From assembly GCA_963513935.1 (NCBI GenBank), contig OY740768.1, forward strand, positions 16,728,590-16,792,589: a stretch of DNA of 64,000 bases, read 5' to 3'. A program made the translations under genes and the position numbers. Positions within the stretch are counted from its first letter, which is position 1, and every line of letters starts with the position of its first letter. Under the pieces are notes generated by a model. That model saw only the letters and a program-made list of their open reading frames with translations, ran no database searches and had not been told where the DNA came from. This DNA is from Aphrophora alni (lineage: Eukaryota > Arthropoda > Insecta > Hemiptera > Aphrophoridae). This document shows, piece after piece, positions 35,109 to 48,400 of this stretch.

Positions 35109-37619
35109 CAATCAATACTTTTCTCTAGAGGTGTAATTTGCATCTGTGTTTGATGTTATAGGTGAGAGCCACCAGACTGAAAAATTACAAAAACCTCTAT
35201 TATGACTTTTTTTATAGAAAAAATGAAACAACATTTCGTTTTCTGTAATAAAAAAAAACACATTTTCGAAGTTCTTTTACAATGTTTTAGATTGGTTTTA
35301 CCCCTCGATTGCCTTGTATTTTAGAATGGGAAATCAATCGATTGTGAATTAAATCTGGTACTGGAAATAATTTCTGACATTATTACAATTTTTTATATTT
35401 TTGAACGTATAACGAGTGCATGCTTTATTTATCATTTCTATTTTATATTAGAAGACAACATTATAAATTTAACTTGATACGAGCTATGATTTGTCCCAAA
35501 GACACTTGTTTTTTTTAAATATTTTACTTGTGAACTTAAAAAATGTATTTTTTTACCAACATGGTATTTTAAGCATAAAATAGATTATAGGAAGATTTCA
35601 TTATTCAAAAGATTTCATGTTTTAGACCTCTCATTATTAGTCTAATAACCTCAACCCTGCTAGTAGAGTCAGGAACACGTTATTTGAAGGAGTATAACCG
35701 CTTTTAAATAATTTGTTTGCTTAATTATATAGGCATACTTACAATTATTTATTTCATAATCATAATTGATAACGTATCATTCTATAACAAAATTCTATGT
35801 GTAAATTAGACCAATTAATTGCTATATTAAAAACTTTAAAATTTGCACGCTCCCTAATCAATGATTTGACGAAAATGTTTCCGTGGTCGTAAATCGTGTG
35901 TTCCCATTACTTACAGTAATAAAAATTAAATATAATTTATACTTAAATGAATGATAGACTTAAGAAAGGAAACGTTTCGTTTATATTTACAAGTATATGC
36001 TTTGTAGTTCTAATACTTAACTAATAGTTGAAACGATACATATATTTATTTATAAATTTAGTAGTTATTTTAATCCAACTTCATAGAATTTTGTTAAGTA
36101 ATCTCGATTGTACCTTTACTTGTTAGTTGGACCAATTTGCTACGCAATCATAAATTAAAGGAAAAACTTTTAAGCTTAGATTTAAAGGGAAATCAATTAT
36201 ACATTTATAAAACAGCAGTTATTTTAACATCTTTTTTATAATATATCTCGTTACTTGAGATTGTAAAACATGTATTGATGAAACAACGAGGTTTTATAAG
36301 GATTGGGAATAGTTTACACCCTGCCATTTCTCAACTAATATCTTAAGGGAGAGGGTCATCTAACATACTATTGGTTCATTGAAATAAATACAACATTAAA
36401 TTTATTAAAAAATTAAAAAATTTGAGACCTTAAAACAACATGTGGTAATGATTTTATCTGATAAAAATAGTAGCCTATGATTTATGTAACACTTGAGTTT
36501 TGTTTCACAGAATTGTTTTCTAGTAATTTTCTTGTGCTGTTTAAATCATTAGGTAATTTATTACAAGACGTTAGAGTGAAAGTGAAATTTATTTAATGGA
36601 CGTTTAAGTGTTTCATTGAATCTCAACCCCTGAGTAAATAAATCTGTCAAGGGTAATAATTGTCGGTTGCTTTGTACTGTTGCTTTTCTCCTTTTATTAA
36701 TCTTGAAGTTACTTGAGTTTCAGTTTATCTTAAAAAAACACTCATTACAGTAATAAAACACAATGAAGTTTCAGTGTTTAATTCATTTTAAAAAAACACT
36801 CGCTACGGATTGTTTACGTTCAAAAATATGGTTTAAAGATGGTGGGGGAAATAATAACTCGTATTTTATAAAATAAAAATAATATCTGATTTAGATAAAA
36901 CTAGTATTGCTTTATCAAGAAAAACAGCTCAATTTAGATTGATTCATCCTACCGAATATTTCAATAAAATACTTTTATACGTACATTTATATTTTGTGTT
37001 TAATTTTGAAGACACATTAAGAGGTTAGTGTTTGCTTTTCGGATAATACTAAAACTAAAAACTTATCACTTTAAGGTAATTTTTGTATTTCATTAAAATG
37101 GTAACATACTATTTTAGGGTAATAAATAATTTATGATTTCGTGTTGTATATATATAACATTTTGTTTAATAGATAGTCATATTACAACCTAAAACAAAAC
37201 AAATTCGACATTAGTTTGAAACAAGTTGATTCAAAATTATACAGTCAGTTAGTTGTGTTTTCACAGGCACAAACTACAAAATAGATAAAACCATCAGAAT
37301 TAATTTTTTACTAACCCACTGATATTTTTACAAACCAAATTTTAATAACTTACGACTACTAATCGTAGACATATGAAAAATATATTTGTTGTGTGCTTCG
37401 TTGTTTTTTACCTGCATCGTATATTTTAATGTTAGAATTATAAATTCTATGAACTCATATATAAGTAATTCATTATTTTATTTCCCACCATATTTAACAT
37501 ATACGTGATACAGTTTATTCGAAAATACGACATCATTTGCGTGTATTTAACATGTTTGTAAGTCAAAACTTTTTAAATATTTTTATTCTTTTATAATTAT
37601 TGTGTAATAATTGGACCTA

Positions 37620-37646
37620 TTTTTTTTTTTTTTTTTTTTTTTTTTT
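37620..37646. repeat. T27 homopolymer tract
   Basis: 27 uninterrupted T. On the minus strand it would follow CAATAAAAA, as expected for a poly(A) tail of a minus-strand retroposed sequence, but nothing upstream is recognisable. ATTCTATGAACTCA occurs on both sides (37444-37457 and 37664-37677), though not at positions that fit a normal target duplication. Confidence 0.85.
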
Positions 37647-39966
37647 ATTGAAATAGATTTTTCATTCTATGAACTCACTTTTGATTCGAATTTTACAAGA
37701 TACATTACGATTTTTATCAGAATTCAATCATTTGTAACAATAGTCACGCTTCTCTTTAAATGAAATATTATCCATATATGAGCAGTTTGAGATATTTTAT
37801 AACGTTATTGTAATCCTAATTCACCAGATATTAAGGAAAATATGTTTTCTATACTGAAAGTTAACTATAAATAGCGGAAATTAATGTCATTTTACATCAT
37901 TTTATGTCTATAAACTGCGTCCTTACAATCTGTTTTACATTTTGCAAAGTGATAAAGTTTTCATCGATAATTGAAACTAATATTGACGTTAATTTAAAAA
38001 ATATTTTTGGTTAGGCTGGTATTTTAGGAAGCTTTTTTTAAAGTACGTGGTGTGGACAATCGTAAATGATTTGTGTTAATAATTTTGGTAAACAATTAGT
38101 AGATAAAGTCTTTCTTAGTTTTGTTTCTTGTTTTTTTTTTTGTAATTCGACGAATTCTTGCTTCCTTAATTATTTAGAATATAATTGATTTCACTTGAAT
38201 AGGGATCTAAAAGTTGAGACTGGAGCAAATATAATTGTAAAGGATATGTGTTCATTTCATTAATTAACTTTCGATTGGCATTTATCTCAGGGAAAAAATT
38301 AAGATGTATTAAGCCATTATATAAACTAACATGAACTTTACAGAAAAAAGTTTTACGCAGAACGTGCAAACAATCCTTTAATATAAGACTAAACAAAATG
38401 TAATATAAGTTAAGTCTTAATGAAAAAAAGGAACTTCCATTACCCACTATAACTAAATTCTTGCATTAACCTGCCTATTTTTTTTACAATACGTGACCAA
38501 CAAAATTCCTTACTACACTTTAACGTGCAGTATAATTTCTACAATATAGATGCTCCAAATGTTGTCCCACATATCAAACAAAAGATTATTTAAAACTCTT
38601 TATCCGTATTTAAAAGCACATAATGTATTTTAAATAACATGTAAGAGCATTGCATTGTCTTAAATTGCAAAATACTTTTGAAGTAATACGTATATAGCAG
38701 TAGCTTTGTACAGGAAAACATTACTTAAGATATTTACATTGTTAAAACTTATGTACATAATGTTGTGCGTCTGTATATATCAGTAAATGTCAAATCACAA
38801 TCAAATGAAATAAAGGAACTAAATAAAACTTCTGGAAAAACGTCACTATAAATGAAATGTTGCAGCAAACAACTTGTTTTTGTTTCATTTTTTGTTTACA
38901 TAATTTAAAAACTATAATAAAAAACAATTAGTTTTCACTTATATTTTTGACCTCCTGAATCGTCTCATCGTGTACACAAAACTAGAAAAAAAATAGTCCA
39001 TAGTCCCAATTTGTAAGACATTGCAATAATATTTGTATTGAATTATATAATAAACATATTTTTACAGCAGCAATTTTATTCCTCCAGAGATTTATAATTT
39101 TCTCCTAATAGGGTTGGAGTAGCATGAAATCAAATAATATAAAATTGAGCATTTTCTAATCATTAATAAAATAGAAACAATTATTGAAAACCTATTGGAA
39201 TTAAACTCTGGGGGAAATATATAGGTGAGAGAATTTCATTGATTTGTAAAGGAAAGTAGTAATATCAAATAATGATTAATTTCCTTGCTATTATATTGAT
39301 TTTATTTGAGTAATTAGTTTTTTTTTAACTTTTCAAAACTAAATCTTTTAGATTGTAAACAGAAGAATTTAATTGGTCTTTTTCGCAAAAATTGATATTA
39401 TTATGTTTAAGGGACAATCTGTTCATATTTTTTTTCTTGTAGGGTATATTATAATCCATGCGTCATAAGACTTAAATGGTTTAATAAATAAACAGAAAAC
39501 TTCATGTAGGTTTCATGTGATAGTTATTAAAAAATAATGTTAAAATAAGTACATCAGATAATATTAAATAAACAAATAATGTCGACCCAAATGAGAACAC
39601 ATAGTTTTGAAATATTTGGTAACGAGAAATAAAATTAGATAGTAATTATTATTGAAAGCAACACTTATATCAGAAGCACCAAACCTACTCACCGCGATTG
39701 TGCCGATAAAAAAGATATAAAGAATACAACTGCACGCTTTGTTGGACATATTTTTATCTTATCAACATTTCATCATCAAATGTATTCTAGAAAATATTGT
39801 ATTCAGTAAATAACGACATAATATTAAAAGAGTTGGGTACAATAAATTATCCTAAGTTAACAATGTAAGCCCTTTGTTAACAAGGCTCAAAATTACTCAC
39901 GCATGTAACATAAAATTGTGGATCATATATTTGGTTCCAGTATTACGGTACACTTTATTGCTTTGC

Positions 39967-39970
<4 letters not shown>

Positions 39971-40004
<34 letters not shown>
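39971..40004. repeat. AT dinucleotide microsatellite
   Basis: About 16 perfect AT units. Confidence 0.95.
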
Positions 40005-40007
<3 letters not shown>

Positions 40008-40086
40008 TTTAGTATCAAGTTTAGATTTAATGATGGGTTTTTTAAGATATCCTGAAAAGCATGATTTCATAAAATTTAGAAGATTT

Positions 40087-40117
40087 TAGCACCAGTTGAC
40101 CGAGCTTACTGGTGCTA
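40087..40117. repeat. Perfect 10-bp stem hairpin
   Basis: TAGCACCAGT (40087-40096) is exactly complementary to ACTGGTGCTA (40108-40117) with an 11-nt loop. The stem is GC-rich in an AT-rich setting. No transcript evidence is visible. Confidence 0.7.
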
Positions 40118-41719
40118 TGAGTAGATATGAATGAGATAACAAGCCTAATCACTTACTTGACGATCTGTGAGACTTTTTTATTACATACCTAACTTTACAT
40201 TTATGTAGATCCCTTAAACAATTCAGAAAACACAACAAAGTAAATTCAAGCCCTCAACGTAAAACCAGCATTATTCTATAACAAGGATCAACATAAAATT
40301 CTAACATGACTTGTCAATAAAAATATACAGAAAGCCTCTTTTTATTTGTACTTAGTTTCAACAAAATCAAATATCGTTCATAACGTCATTATTTTATGAA
40401 TACTTTCCGTGTATGTTATATCGACTTATATTTAAGCCGGGTATATTATTCCAATTTGTTTTTTTATTGTAATATAAAAATATACGATAATATTCAATTT
40501 TTTCAATCACATGTTTCAATTCAAAATTTTATTTCTATTCGCTCACTCCAACCTCCCATTTTTATATTTTTTCTTATGTTTACCATATATAAAACAAGTT
40601 TCAGAAATTGCTTATAGTTAAGTTTTTGAAAATTTAAACAAAAAGCAAAAGATGTCTATAGTGGAAAAATATTTACAAAACTCTAATACCTGTACTTACT
40701 TTGTTTCTACTTGTTATAGAAAAACATTTAGAAAAATCTTTGTCAATTATTATGTTTAGAATTTGGAATTTCTTAAATTGTTTATTTTCTATGACAATAA
40801 ATACGAATGAAAGGAAGAGAATATCATTTGTTTTGTTTTTCAACGTTCACGATGAACACATTTTATAATAACTTTTCTCGTTTCTATAATAATTTCTTGT
40901 TGACATTTTACCCATACGGTTGTCAAATTTCAATTATTTACCACTAGGTTCTATAAGTTGAATACCGTCCTGGATGTCAATGTATCTTAAATGATATACA
41001 ATTTATACCGAACTTGGACCCATCTTGTCTGTTTGACTAATTGTTTTGATTAGATATTTTACCTACCCCTGTCAATTATATTCCATCCTTTCCACCCGGT
41101 AGAGTCAGTTCCATGGTGGGACGCTACAAAGTCAAGACAAAAACATGGCACTCATACATTTTCTTTTGTTACTTTGTTATCAATATTGGAAGGAAGATTA
41201 TTGTAAAATGTACACTAAATGATAGCAATGAGTTGGAAATAATTTTGTCTCTGGGCAAGAAAGTTATGTTTCCTTTATATGAGAGAATTATCAATTATTC
41301 TCTGTAATCCACTTCTAATTTAGAATATTACCATTATCTTGAATATACTTAACGATGGAAAAAGTAATGTAATGGGAGAAGGTAAAATCATTTCATACAT
41401 CTAACCTGCCACATTTTCATTGTACTCAATGGAATAGAAATGATTTTCGATACAATAAGCATTATAAAGTGATATAAAATATATTTCTCCAAGAACACGT
41501 TTCAGTGTCCAAACTAAAATGAGTTTATCAATTATACATAAGAGATGCAAAAACAAATGTCCTTCAAATAATGCATGCCAAACATAATGTAAAGATATTT
41601 TAATTAATTAATATGGTTTTCCAAGTTCGAATAGTTATTCAACACCATCTGAAATGTACATTTAAATCTACATTATTTATCACGATATATGAACAGCATT
41701 TATAATTCCTTACTTCATA
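40118..41719. other. AT-rich non-coding block
   Basis: No gene is supported. Frames at 40396-40617 and 41113-41307 carry no motifs. Confidence 0.55.
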
Positions 41720-42060
41720 AATTTAAACAAAATAAATGTTGAAAATTTAGTTTTCGCTTAAACCTAGAGTTTCCAAGATCAATGACCAGTACCCAAGATC
41801 ATATAACGTATTAAAATAACTGTCTTATATAATTTAGATCAGCTGACATGTATATTCCAATATTTACGTTTTGCTGACACAGAATAGACCAGTATCGTCA
41901 GCCATGTCGTAAATACTTCTCTGCATTCTAGCTATATGTAATTTATTTACATAAATAAGGAATAAAACAGTTCCCCGTGTTGATCCCTGGGGAAAAACTA
42001 CATTATTTATTCCACCTTCCTTACTCTAAATTCCCTACTCAGAAAACAAATTATAAACAA
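41720..42060 (-). pseudogene. Fossil reverse-transcriptase core of a non-LTR retrotransposon
   Basis: On the minus strand, a palm-upstream piece (CFLSREFRVRKVE, about 42045-42007) is followed after a frameshift by VVFPQGSTRGTVLFLIYVNKL (about 42001-41939), then MADDTGLFCVSKT (about 41906-41868), and further down AKTKFSTFIL (about 41754-41725). In order these correspond to RT motifs: the YLxNRxQxVK strand, GVPQGSvLGPlLFLIYvNDL, the (Y/F)ADD catalytic box, and the NxxKTKxxxF strand. Both Asp of the ADD box are kept, but stops, frameshifts and changed residues (VP to FP, LGP to RGT) show long inactivity. The wording resembles arthropod Jockey/CR1-like elements rather than the intact element in this window. 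No 3' end or target duplication was identified. Confidence 0.75.
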
Positions 42061-43430
42061 AACCCTGACCTTCAAAAAGTAATAATATTTAAAACAATAA
42101 ATTGATCCAAATTTATATTAATCTACGTTATATATTGGCTTTTATTTTTTTAAGAAATGTATAAAGTCACCTATTCAGTTTAAAATTGGCGTTTCTGTTT
42201 GTAAGTTTTCCGTAATAAAAATGAGAAATTGTTTTTTAATAAAAAAAAAACTAAGAAACAGTAATTGTAAATATTACAAAAACCTAGCTTACCTGAATTT
42301 CTCCAAAACTTTGACATAGGCGAGATCAAAGATATACCTTCAAAACAATAGATATACTTTCCACTGTTGTTAAAAGGAACTGTAATATATGCTATATTAA
42401 TATTTTGTTAATAAAGTTGACATTGTCAGTATGTTTCGTAATACGCTTCGTCTCGGTGTGTTATAGATTATTAAATTCCACTACAATTATTCTGCATCTG
42501 TTTATATATAATTCTGAGTTGATATAGCGTATTGATTATTTTATTTTATAAACAGCAACTTTACATATTCCTTTATATTTTAAAGTATGAGGTAAAATAA
42601 CTTAATATTTTCGTAGAAACATGTAACATGTTCTTCTTGGGTTGAAATATTTCTATAGTATGTTTGGACATCTGACATATGCAAGTACGTAAGAACCCGC
42701 CCACTTATCCTTATTACGTAACACGTTTTGCACTTCCTAAATAGGAATATTTGGAGCTCCTGTAAAATATAATTTTTGTATGAATAAAATCGAGAATTCC
42801 TCTCTTGGACCTGATATAACTCTCAATAATTTAGTGAAATAATAGTTTAACTAATTTTATCCTAAGAAGGTGCTTATGATTAAGATCGTCAATATAAAGT
42901 TACGAGAGAAGTAGGAAAGATTATTAAAATAATTTCTTCATTTAATTTCTACAAATCGATTGTATATCAAAGTTCATAAACTCATGTAATAGCATGGTTA
43001 AGACAATTTTTACGCCAAATTCTGTTTCAATTGTGATTGGACAAATATTTGTTTAATATCTTGAATTGATATTATTTGTTGATATTCTTGTGAAATTATT
43101 TACTATTACTATATTACTTATTTAATTTTTAAAGTTAGAAAAACAACACTCTTTATCTTCAAAATTAAATTAAATCGAACAATTCTTTCTTGGATTTTTC
43201 TACTTGGATTGGCACTCGATTTGCCTCTTTTGAATCTAAAATATCTACATCTTTATTACAATACTCTTAAGAAATATTTTCTTGAAATATAAAGATATCG
43301 TGTTTTGCAGAACAAATACCTTCCATTTGTTGAATACCACCAAACAAAAGTACTAGTTATTTGGTTGTGTTCTAATGAGTCTATAGTCAAATTAGATGTT
43401 TCCATTAGCGAACACTAACGTGACGTCAAA
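42061..43430. other. AT-rich non-coding block
   Basis: The first ~150 nt may contain more of the minus-strand RT fossil (an upstream LKK.K stretch) but it is too decayed to define. Nothing else is recognisable. Confidence 0.5.
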
Positions 43431-43524
43431 TGTGAGTATGTATTAAGATAGAGTATCTAATGACGTCAAATCTCATTTATTAAGAGAAAAGTATTTGTTT
43501 GAAAATAAATGCTGTGTGACATCA
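43431..43524. promoter_or_regulatory. CRE-like site cluster
   Basis: TGACGTCAAAT occurs twice, at 43431-43441 and 43461-43471, exactly 30 bp apart (about three helical turns), and the near match TGACATCA lies at 43517-43524. TGACGTCA is the consensus site of CREB/ATF bZIP factors. Two identical 11-mers so close together in AT-rich DNA are notable, but no promoter or coding exon is visible nearby, so this would be an enhancer if functional. Confidence 0.35.
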
Positions 43525-45144
43525 GTGAATTTACTCCATTGACCACAAGCGCATCTCGCTTTGTTCTCATGGAGAAAACGACCTAGCTAGATATATAATT
43601 ATTAAGGACTAAATCTTTCATACATTTATGAGAAGAAACGCTTTTTGTTTATTTAAATCGATAAAATCAAAGAAATTGTTTAAAAACTAAATTCCGATTT
43701 GGTTATTATTACTTTTGCTTTACATATTGTGTGTAAGTTACAATTATTATATCATGTTTGGTGATAGTTGGAGAAATAGTAATGTAATAGTGGGAATAAA
43801 ACACTAGAAAGATTTCTAAAATATCAACATAAATTTAGTGATTTATCGATTGAATGAAATTATTCTAGTATTGTTGAAAATCGAAAATTATATAAATTCT
43901 GGTATAAATCGGATATAATGGAGTAATATATATATATATATATATATATACTATATCAGAGTGTGTGTTTATATTTGTGTGTCTTTATTTGTGTGTGTTT
44001 TTTAAAGGTGGTCAGGTGTATAGAATATTACGTTAAAGGTTTAGTAAATGAAAAAAGAAACTACTCATTGGTTTCTTATCTCAGTATAATATAATAGGAA
44101 AACAATGGTCCCCGAAAAAACAATAACATCAGCTAAACATATTTAGAAACAAATCAACCTCGGTCCATAAAAGCTTCCTATATATTCCTTTTTATATTAC
44201 CCACAAGCCTCCGCACTCTGTAAGTGAAGCTGTAACAGGAAAGTACACCATAAAATTCAAGTGCGCTTTGGATCTGACAAACAGATCTTTGTTTTATGGA
44301 AATAATTCTTCACATTCAATATTTTAATAATAAACATATTATTAAAAGGGTTGCATATTATAGTTTATCTCGTGTTAACCATGTAGCGACTTTACTTAAA
44401 ACTTTATATATCCACACTCAAGTTGCTTTAGGCAAAGTAATATGAAAGTATGTACTAAATTTCCTTTCCGGTGTTTATGGAGAATATTAAAATACCCTAT
44501 ATTGCTTTGTTTTATATACATGTTGGCTTTAGTATCAAGTATACATTTAATTATAATGTTTTTTTACAAGCTACGCAGAAATAGAGGCTTCAAAAATGTA
44601 AAGTTTACAACAAAAACATGAAAAATGGTCCATATTTTCTGGCCAGATGTTTCGTAGTATGTTTAGTATAGTACAAACACATTATATAGTCGCTTTTATT
44701 CCTAATGAAGTCTGTTTTGTCATACTACATGCTGAAAACGGCAACAAAAAAATGTATAAGATGTTTTATTGTTAAATTAAATCTTAAATTTAAACAACTG
44801 TATAAACAATATACATGTGATAATAATACTACCACAAATTTCTAAATTTTACATTATTATTTATTTTTCTGAAATTGCATTTCTACTTGTATAGAAAGTA
44901 GTCACTAAAGTTTCGACCATCATATCTCAACAAGTATAATTATAAATATTATAAACTAAAGTTTTCAATGTATTTTATTTAAATATTATTTACTATTTAT
45001 AATTTAAATAATTCCAATATTATAATATGGAGAATGACTCATAATCAGTTCAAAACTTGACGAATTACTTAACATATAAAGAGGCTCTATACATATTTTA
45101 AAAGTAAATGTTAAATTACAACATCCTTCTAACGCGTCATGCTT
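43525..45144. other. AT-rich non-coding block with an AT microsatellite
   Basis: Holds the microsatellite at 43925-43950. Nothing else is recognisable. Confidence 0.55.
43925..43950. repeat. AT dinucleotide microsatellite
   Basis: About 13 AT units. Confidence 0.93.
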
Positions 45145-45416
45145 TAATTAGTTCACACTACCTTTGTTTTCAATTTTTAACTTTATGATGAAATTGTTTT
45201 TTCCAAGAACACCACTTTCATTGATCATTACATACAAGGCAATTTTATTTTTTTGTGTCAGTGTTAACAACTGTGGACAGTTGAGGTTTTTATAAATAAT
45301 GGTCAATACAGGTGATTTCAGACAAATTGGTTTTATTTTAGAAAACTTTCCAGAAGATGTCAACTTGCAAACTTCAATTGTATTTGCGCAAAAGTTGTTC
45401 CATGAGATTGCAAGAT
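45145..45416 (-). other. Unassigned open frame with coding-like composition
   Basis: On the minus strand a frame of about 90 codons is open from just after a TAA near 45419 to a TAA at about 45148. It contains SWNNFCANTIEVCK, then NLNCPQLLTLTQKNKIALYVM and INESGVLGKNNFIIKLK. It is less homopolymeric than neighbouring frames, mixes charged and hydrophobic residues, and has four Cys. There is no in-frame ATG near its beginning, so it would have to be an internal exon or a fossil. An AAAG|GTAGTG near its end could be a splice donor. I do not recognise a family. Confidence 0.2.
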
Positions 45417-48400
45417 GTGATTAATGACTGACCTTGTAGCTAGACAATTTATAACTAAATTTCATAAGAAATATAAAAAAGTGTTTTATACTTTGTCCAG
45501 TACTAATGTAGGTTATGATACATATTAAGTGGATTTTAATTGATTCTCGTAGCACCCTAATTTAGAACATATGAAACTGTATGATATATTTATAAAATTG
45601 TGATTACAATCTTATTTTCTGAAGTAATATATTATACCCTAGAATATGACACACTTGTTACATAAAAACAAAGTTCCATCCGAAATGGTGGATTCAAAAT
45701 GTTCGACGATAATGGCAACCTTATAAAAATATTTCTTTATGAAATTAGTGTAAATACTCAGATAAACAGGTTTTTAATTAAAACAATTTTTCTTATGATT
45801 AAATTATTTTGTGACTGCACCAGTGCATGCATATACGTTGTCTGAATTTTATGTCTGTCTCTATTGTTGTGAACAATAGCTTACCACTGGTTTATTTGTA
45901 TTATAAAGGTATAGTTCATGTAAAAAAAATGGATGAAAGGTTATCAAGTGTGAAGATAACTCAAATTACCTTTTCAACAAACTTTTGTTCAAGTTTAAAG
46001 CAAGTTTTAGTGAAGTCAGGTGTAAAGATATTTTATACAAAGAGAAATTATCCAACTTTCATTACAAGACATGAAGTTGAATAACAAAAGCGGCTTCAGA
46101 ACCACATATTACTCATTGTTTGATAACAGTTGGTATTGTATTTGCTAATCACGATTCGTTACGTTAAAATGATATAGTTTACTCATAATAATCAAATAGA
46201 TTAATAATGAAATATATTGCAATATATTTTACATTCCATACTGAAATGTATTTAGTATTTTATTGAATCACTTAGTAAAAGCATTACATTTGAAATTAGT
46301 ACGATAGAAGAGAAGCCAAAAACAACACCTATTACTAGACTACATTACACTCATTACTGACCTTTAATATGGGTCAAATCTTCTTAAATATAAGCGATAC
46401 TGTTCAAACACTTAATAAATCAAGAAAACAAAATATCATTACAATTACATAAATTGAATTTTTATTTCAATAATGACAAAAGATGATTATTATGTTCAAA
46501 AGGTGAACAACCTTGTAGCTGTTTACAGAGCACGAACTTTACCATTAACTTATGGTAGGGTTATATAAGTATTTTTTGACAAAGTTTGAAATTGCTGTAT
46601 TGTCAAATGAACTTATTTAAATTCTTTAAAGAAATTATAATTCATTAAAGTATTAAACTGTTCCTCTAAAAACTATTTGGTTTTTAGGAATTCATGTAAA
46701 ATCAGATACATCAATAGGCCAGATACATCTAACGAGTACACCACTAAGGATTCTATACATCTCTTTTCTTCTTTTTCTTTTTAACTTTTAAAGTTTATAT
46801 CCGTTGATTATTTAAATGAGGAACCATAATGACAAAAACAAAACATTTCCCTCCTTTCTTTTAGAGACTATGGCGTCTATTTCAAACCTCTTTTTACGTG
46901 TATAAAATAAATCCGTTCATAACATTTACTAACTCCATTTAACTTTATAAACAACGTCATTTTCAACTGAAATTAATTTATAATCAATTGGCATAGTTAA
47001 ACCAAAACTCCACAAGAACTATTGTTGAGTTAATATTAATTCAATTATTGAAGTTAAGAAGTCTTGTTCGATTTAGTTGTAAATCAGATACGAAAGTTGA
47101 ACATCCAATAAATGTTTTGTTGAAGTAATATTACAACTATAGAAACTTTCAAACCCCCCCTAAAATAATCGTTATGCCAGTTTATGAAATATAATAAAAA
47201 CCGTTAACAAGTCAAGTGTTAAATCCAATAAAGTGTTATCACAGAGACAATAAATGAAGACTGACAGTTTTTTTTCCCATATGGTCACTTGTTGCAAGAA
47301 AAAACTGATATAAGTTTAACAACAATTCTAAATTACAGATAAATGAATTTCATTTAACACAGAAATTATTATGATAACTCAATTTACGGATTTAAACTAT
47401 AAATATGCATTACTTGAAGACAATTACGGTGTTATTTTTGTAGTTCAATCAATCGCAACTGAAACTGGAAATAACAACTTTGTACAGACTGCTTATTTCT
47501 ATGAACCATGTAACTGTTTATTTATTTAAAATACTCTACTCACTTCTCTAGTGTAGCATTCTTAAACCTTCATGTTATCATGAAAGCTCGCATTAGTTAA
47601 GCTCGATTCATTAACTCGACATTACAGAACTTCAAATAAATTTATTAGGTTTAAAAATTACACTTCTTCCAACAATTAGTTACATTTCACTCTAAAAAGT
47701 TAGTGCAGAACTAAAAGTTAATTTCGACCTGACTTACTGTCTAAGAACAAAAAGTTAGATAAAAAGGTACAAGTTTAATTACTTCAAAATAATTCCGCGA
47801 GTATGTATTACAGCAGAGGTGAAACGTTTTTCGCTAGCATTGAGGATTGTTTAAGCAAAATTAAATATATGTACTTATTTCAGCAATTATTAAAAATAAT
47901 ATTGTAATAATTTATTTATTCATTCTCCATTTTTCACATGGTAAGATTATAAACAACTATAAATGTATCATTTTACATTCGCTTGTTAATAAAAAGTTTT
48001 TATTAATTACGCGTTAAAAATAATTAACTGTATACATAAACTGTAAAAGCCTAACTTTCCTGCAAAACGTGGACGTAAACGTACAAATGTGTAGTCACTT
48101 GTTACGCGTAGCTTGGAAATTATAGAAATGCTTATAAAATAATTATAAAAATAGAGAAGCATAGCAACAGCTCAATAAAAAACTAAAATCCAATGTACTA
48201 TATCTCTGTTGAGCTGATCATTCCTTAAAATTACCGAATAGCTGACACCACCCTCGGTTATAATGTCGTGTGAAGCTCAATCAAATTTAGTTCTAATTAA
48301 AAGCTTCCTACCTAACGTCAAGAGTTTTCAGTTCAAAAATAGTTTATTGGGTATTTTGAAATTATTCTGAATTTCAATAGGTTTTTATATGGGCATGCAA

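Larger units (their letters stand above)
35109..40086. other. AT-rich non-coding desert
   Basis: No gene is seen. A weak duplication around 36716-36800 repeats GTTTCAGT and TTAAAAAAACACTC. A T27 tract lies at 37620-37646 and an AT microsatellite at 39971-40004. The minus-strand frame at 38166-38447 (93 codons) has no recognisable domain. Confidence 0.55.

Noticed and set aside
34716..35111. 131-codon minus-strand frame with repeated peptide
   Set aside because: The repeat is explained by the 54-57 bp minisatellite and the remainder is AT-driven hydrophobic sequence.
45827..46084. Frame with a faint likeness to the linker before the GIY-YIG domain of Penelope-like proteins
   Set aside because: No RT motifs upstream and no GIY-YIG motif downstream; similarity is too weak to support.
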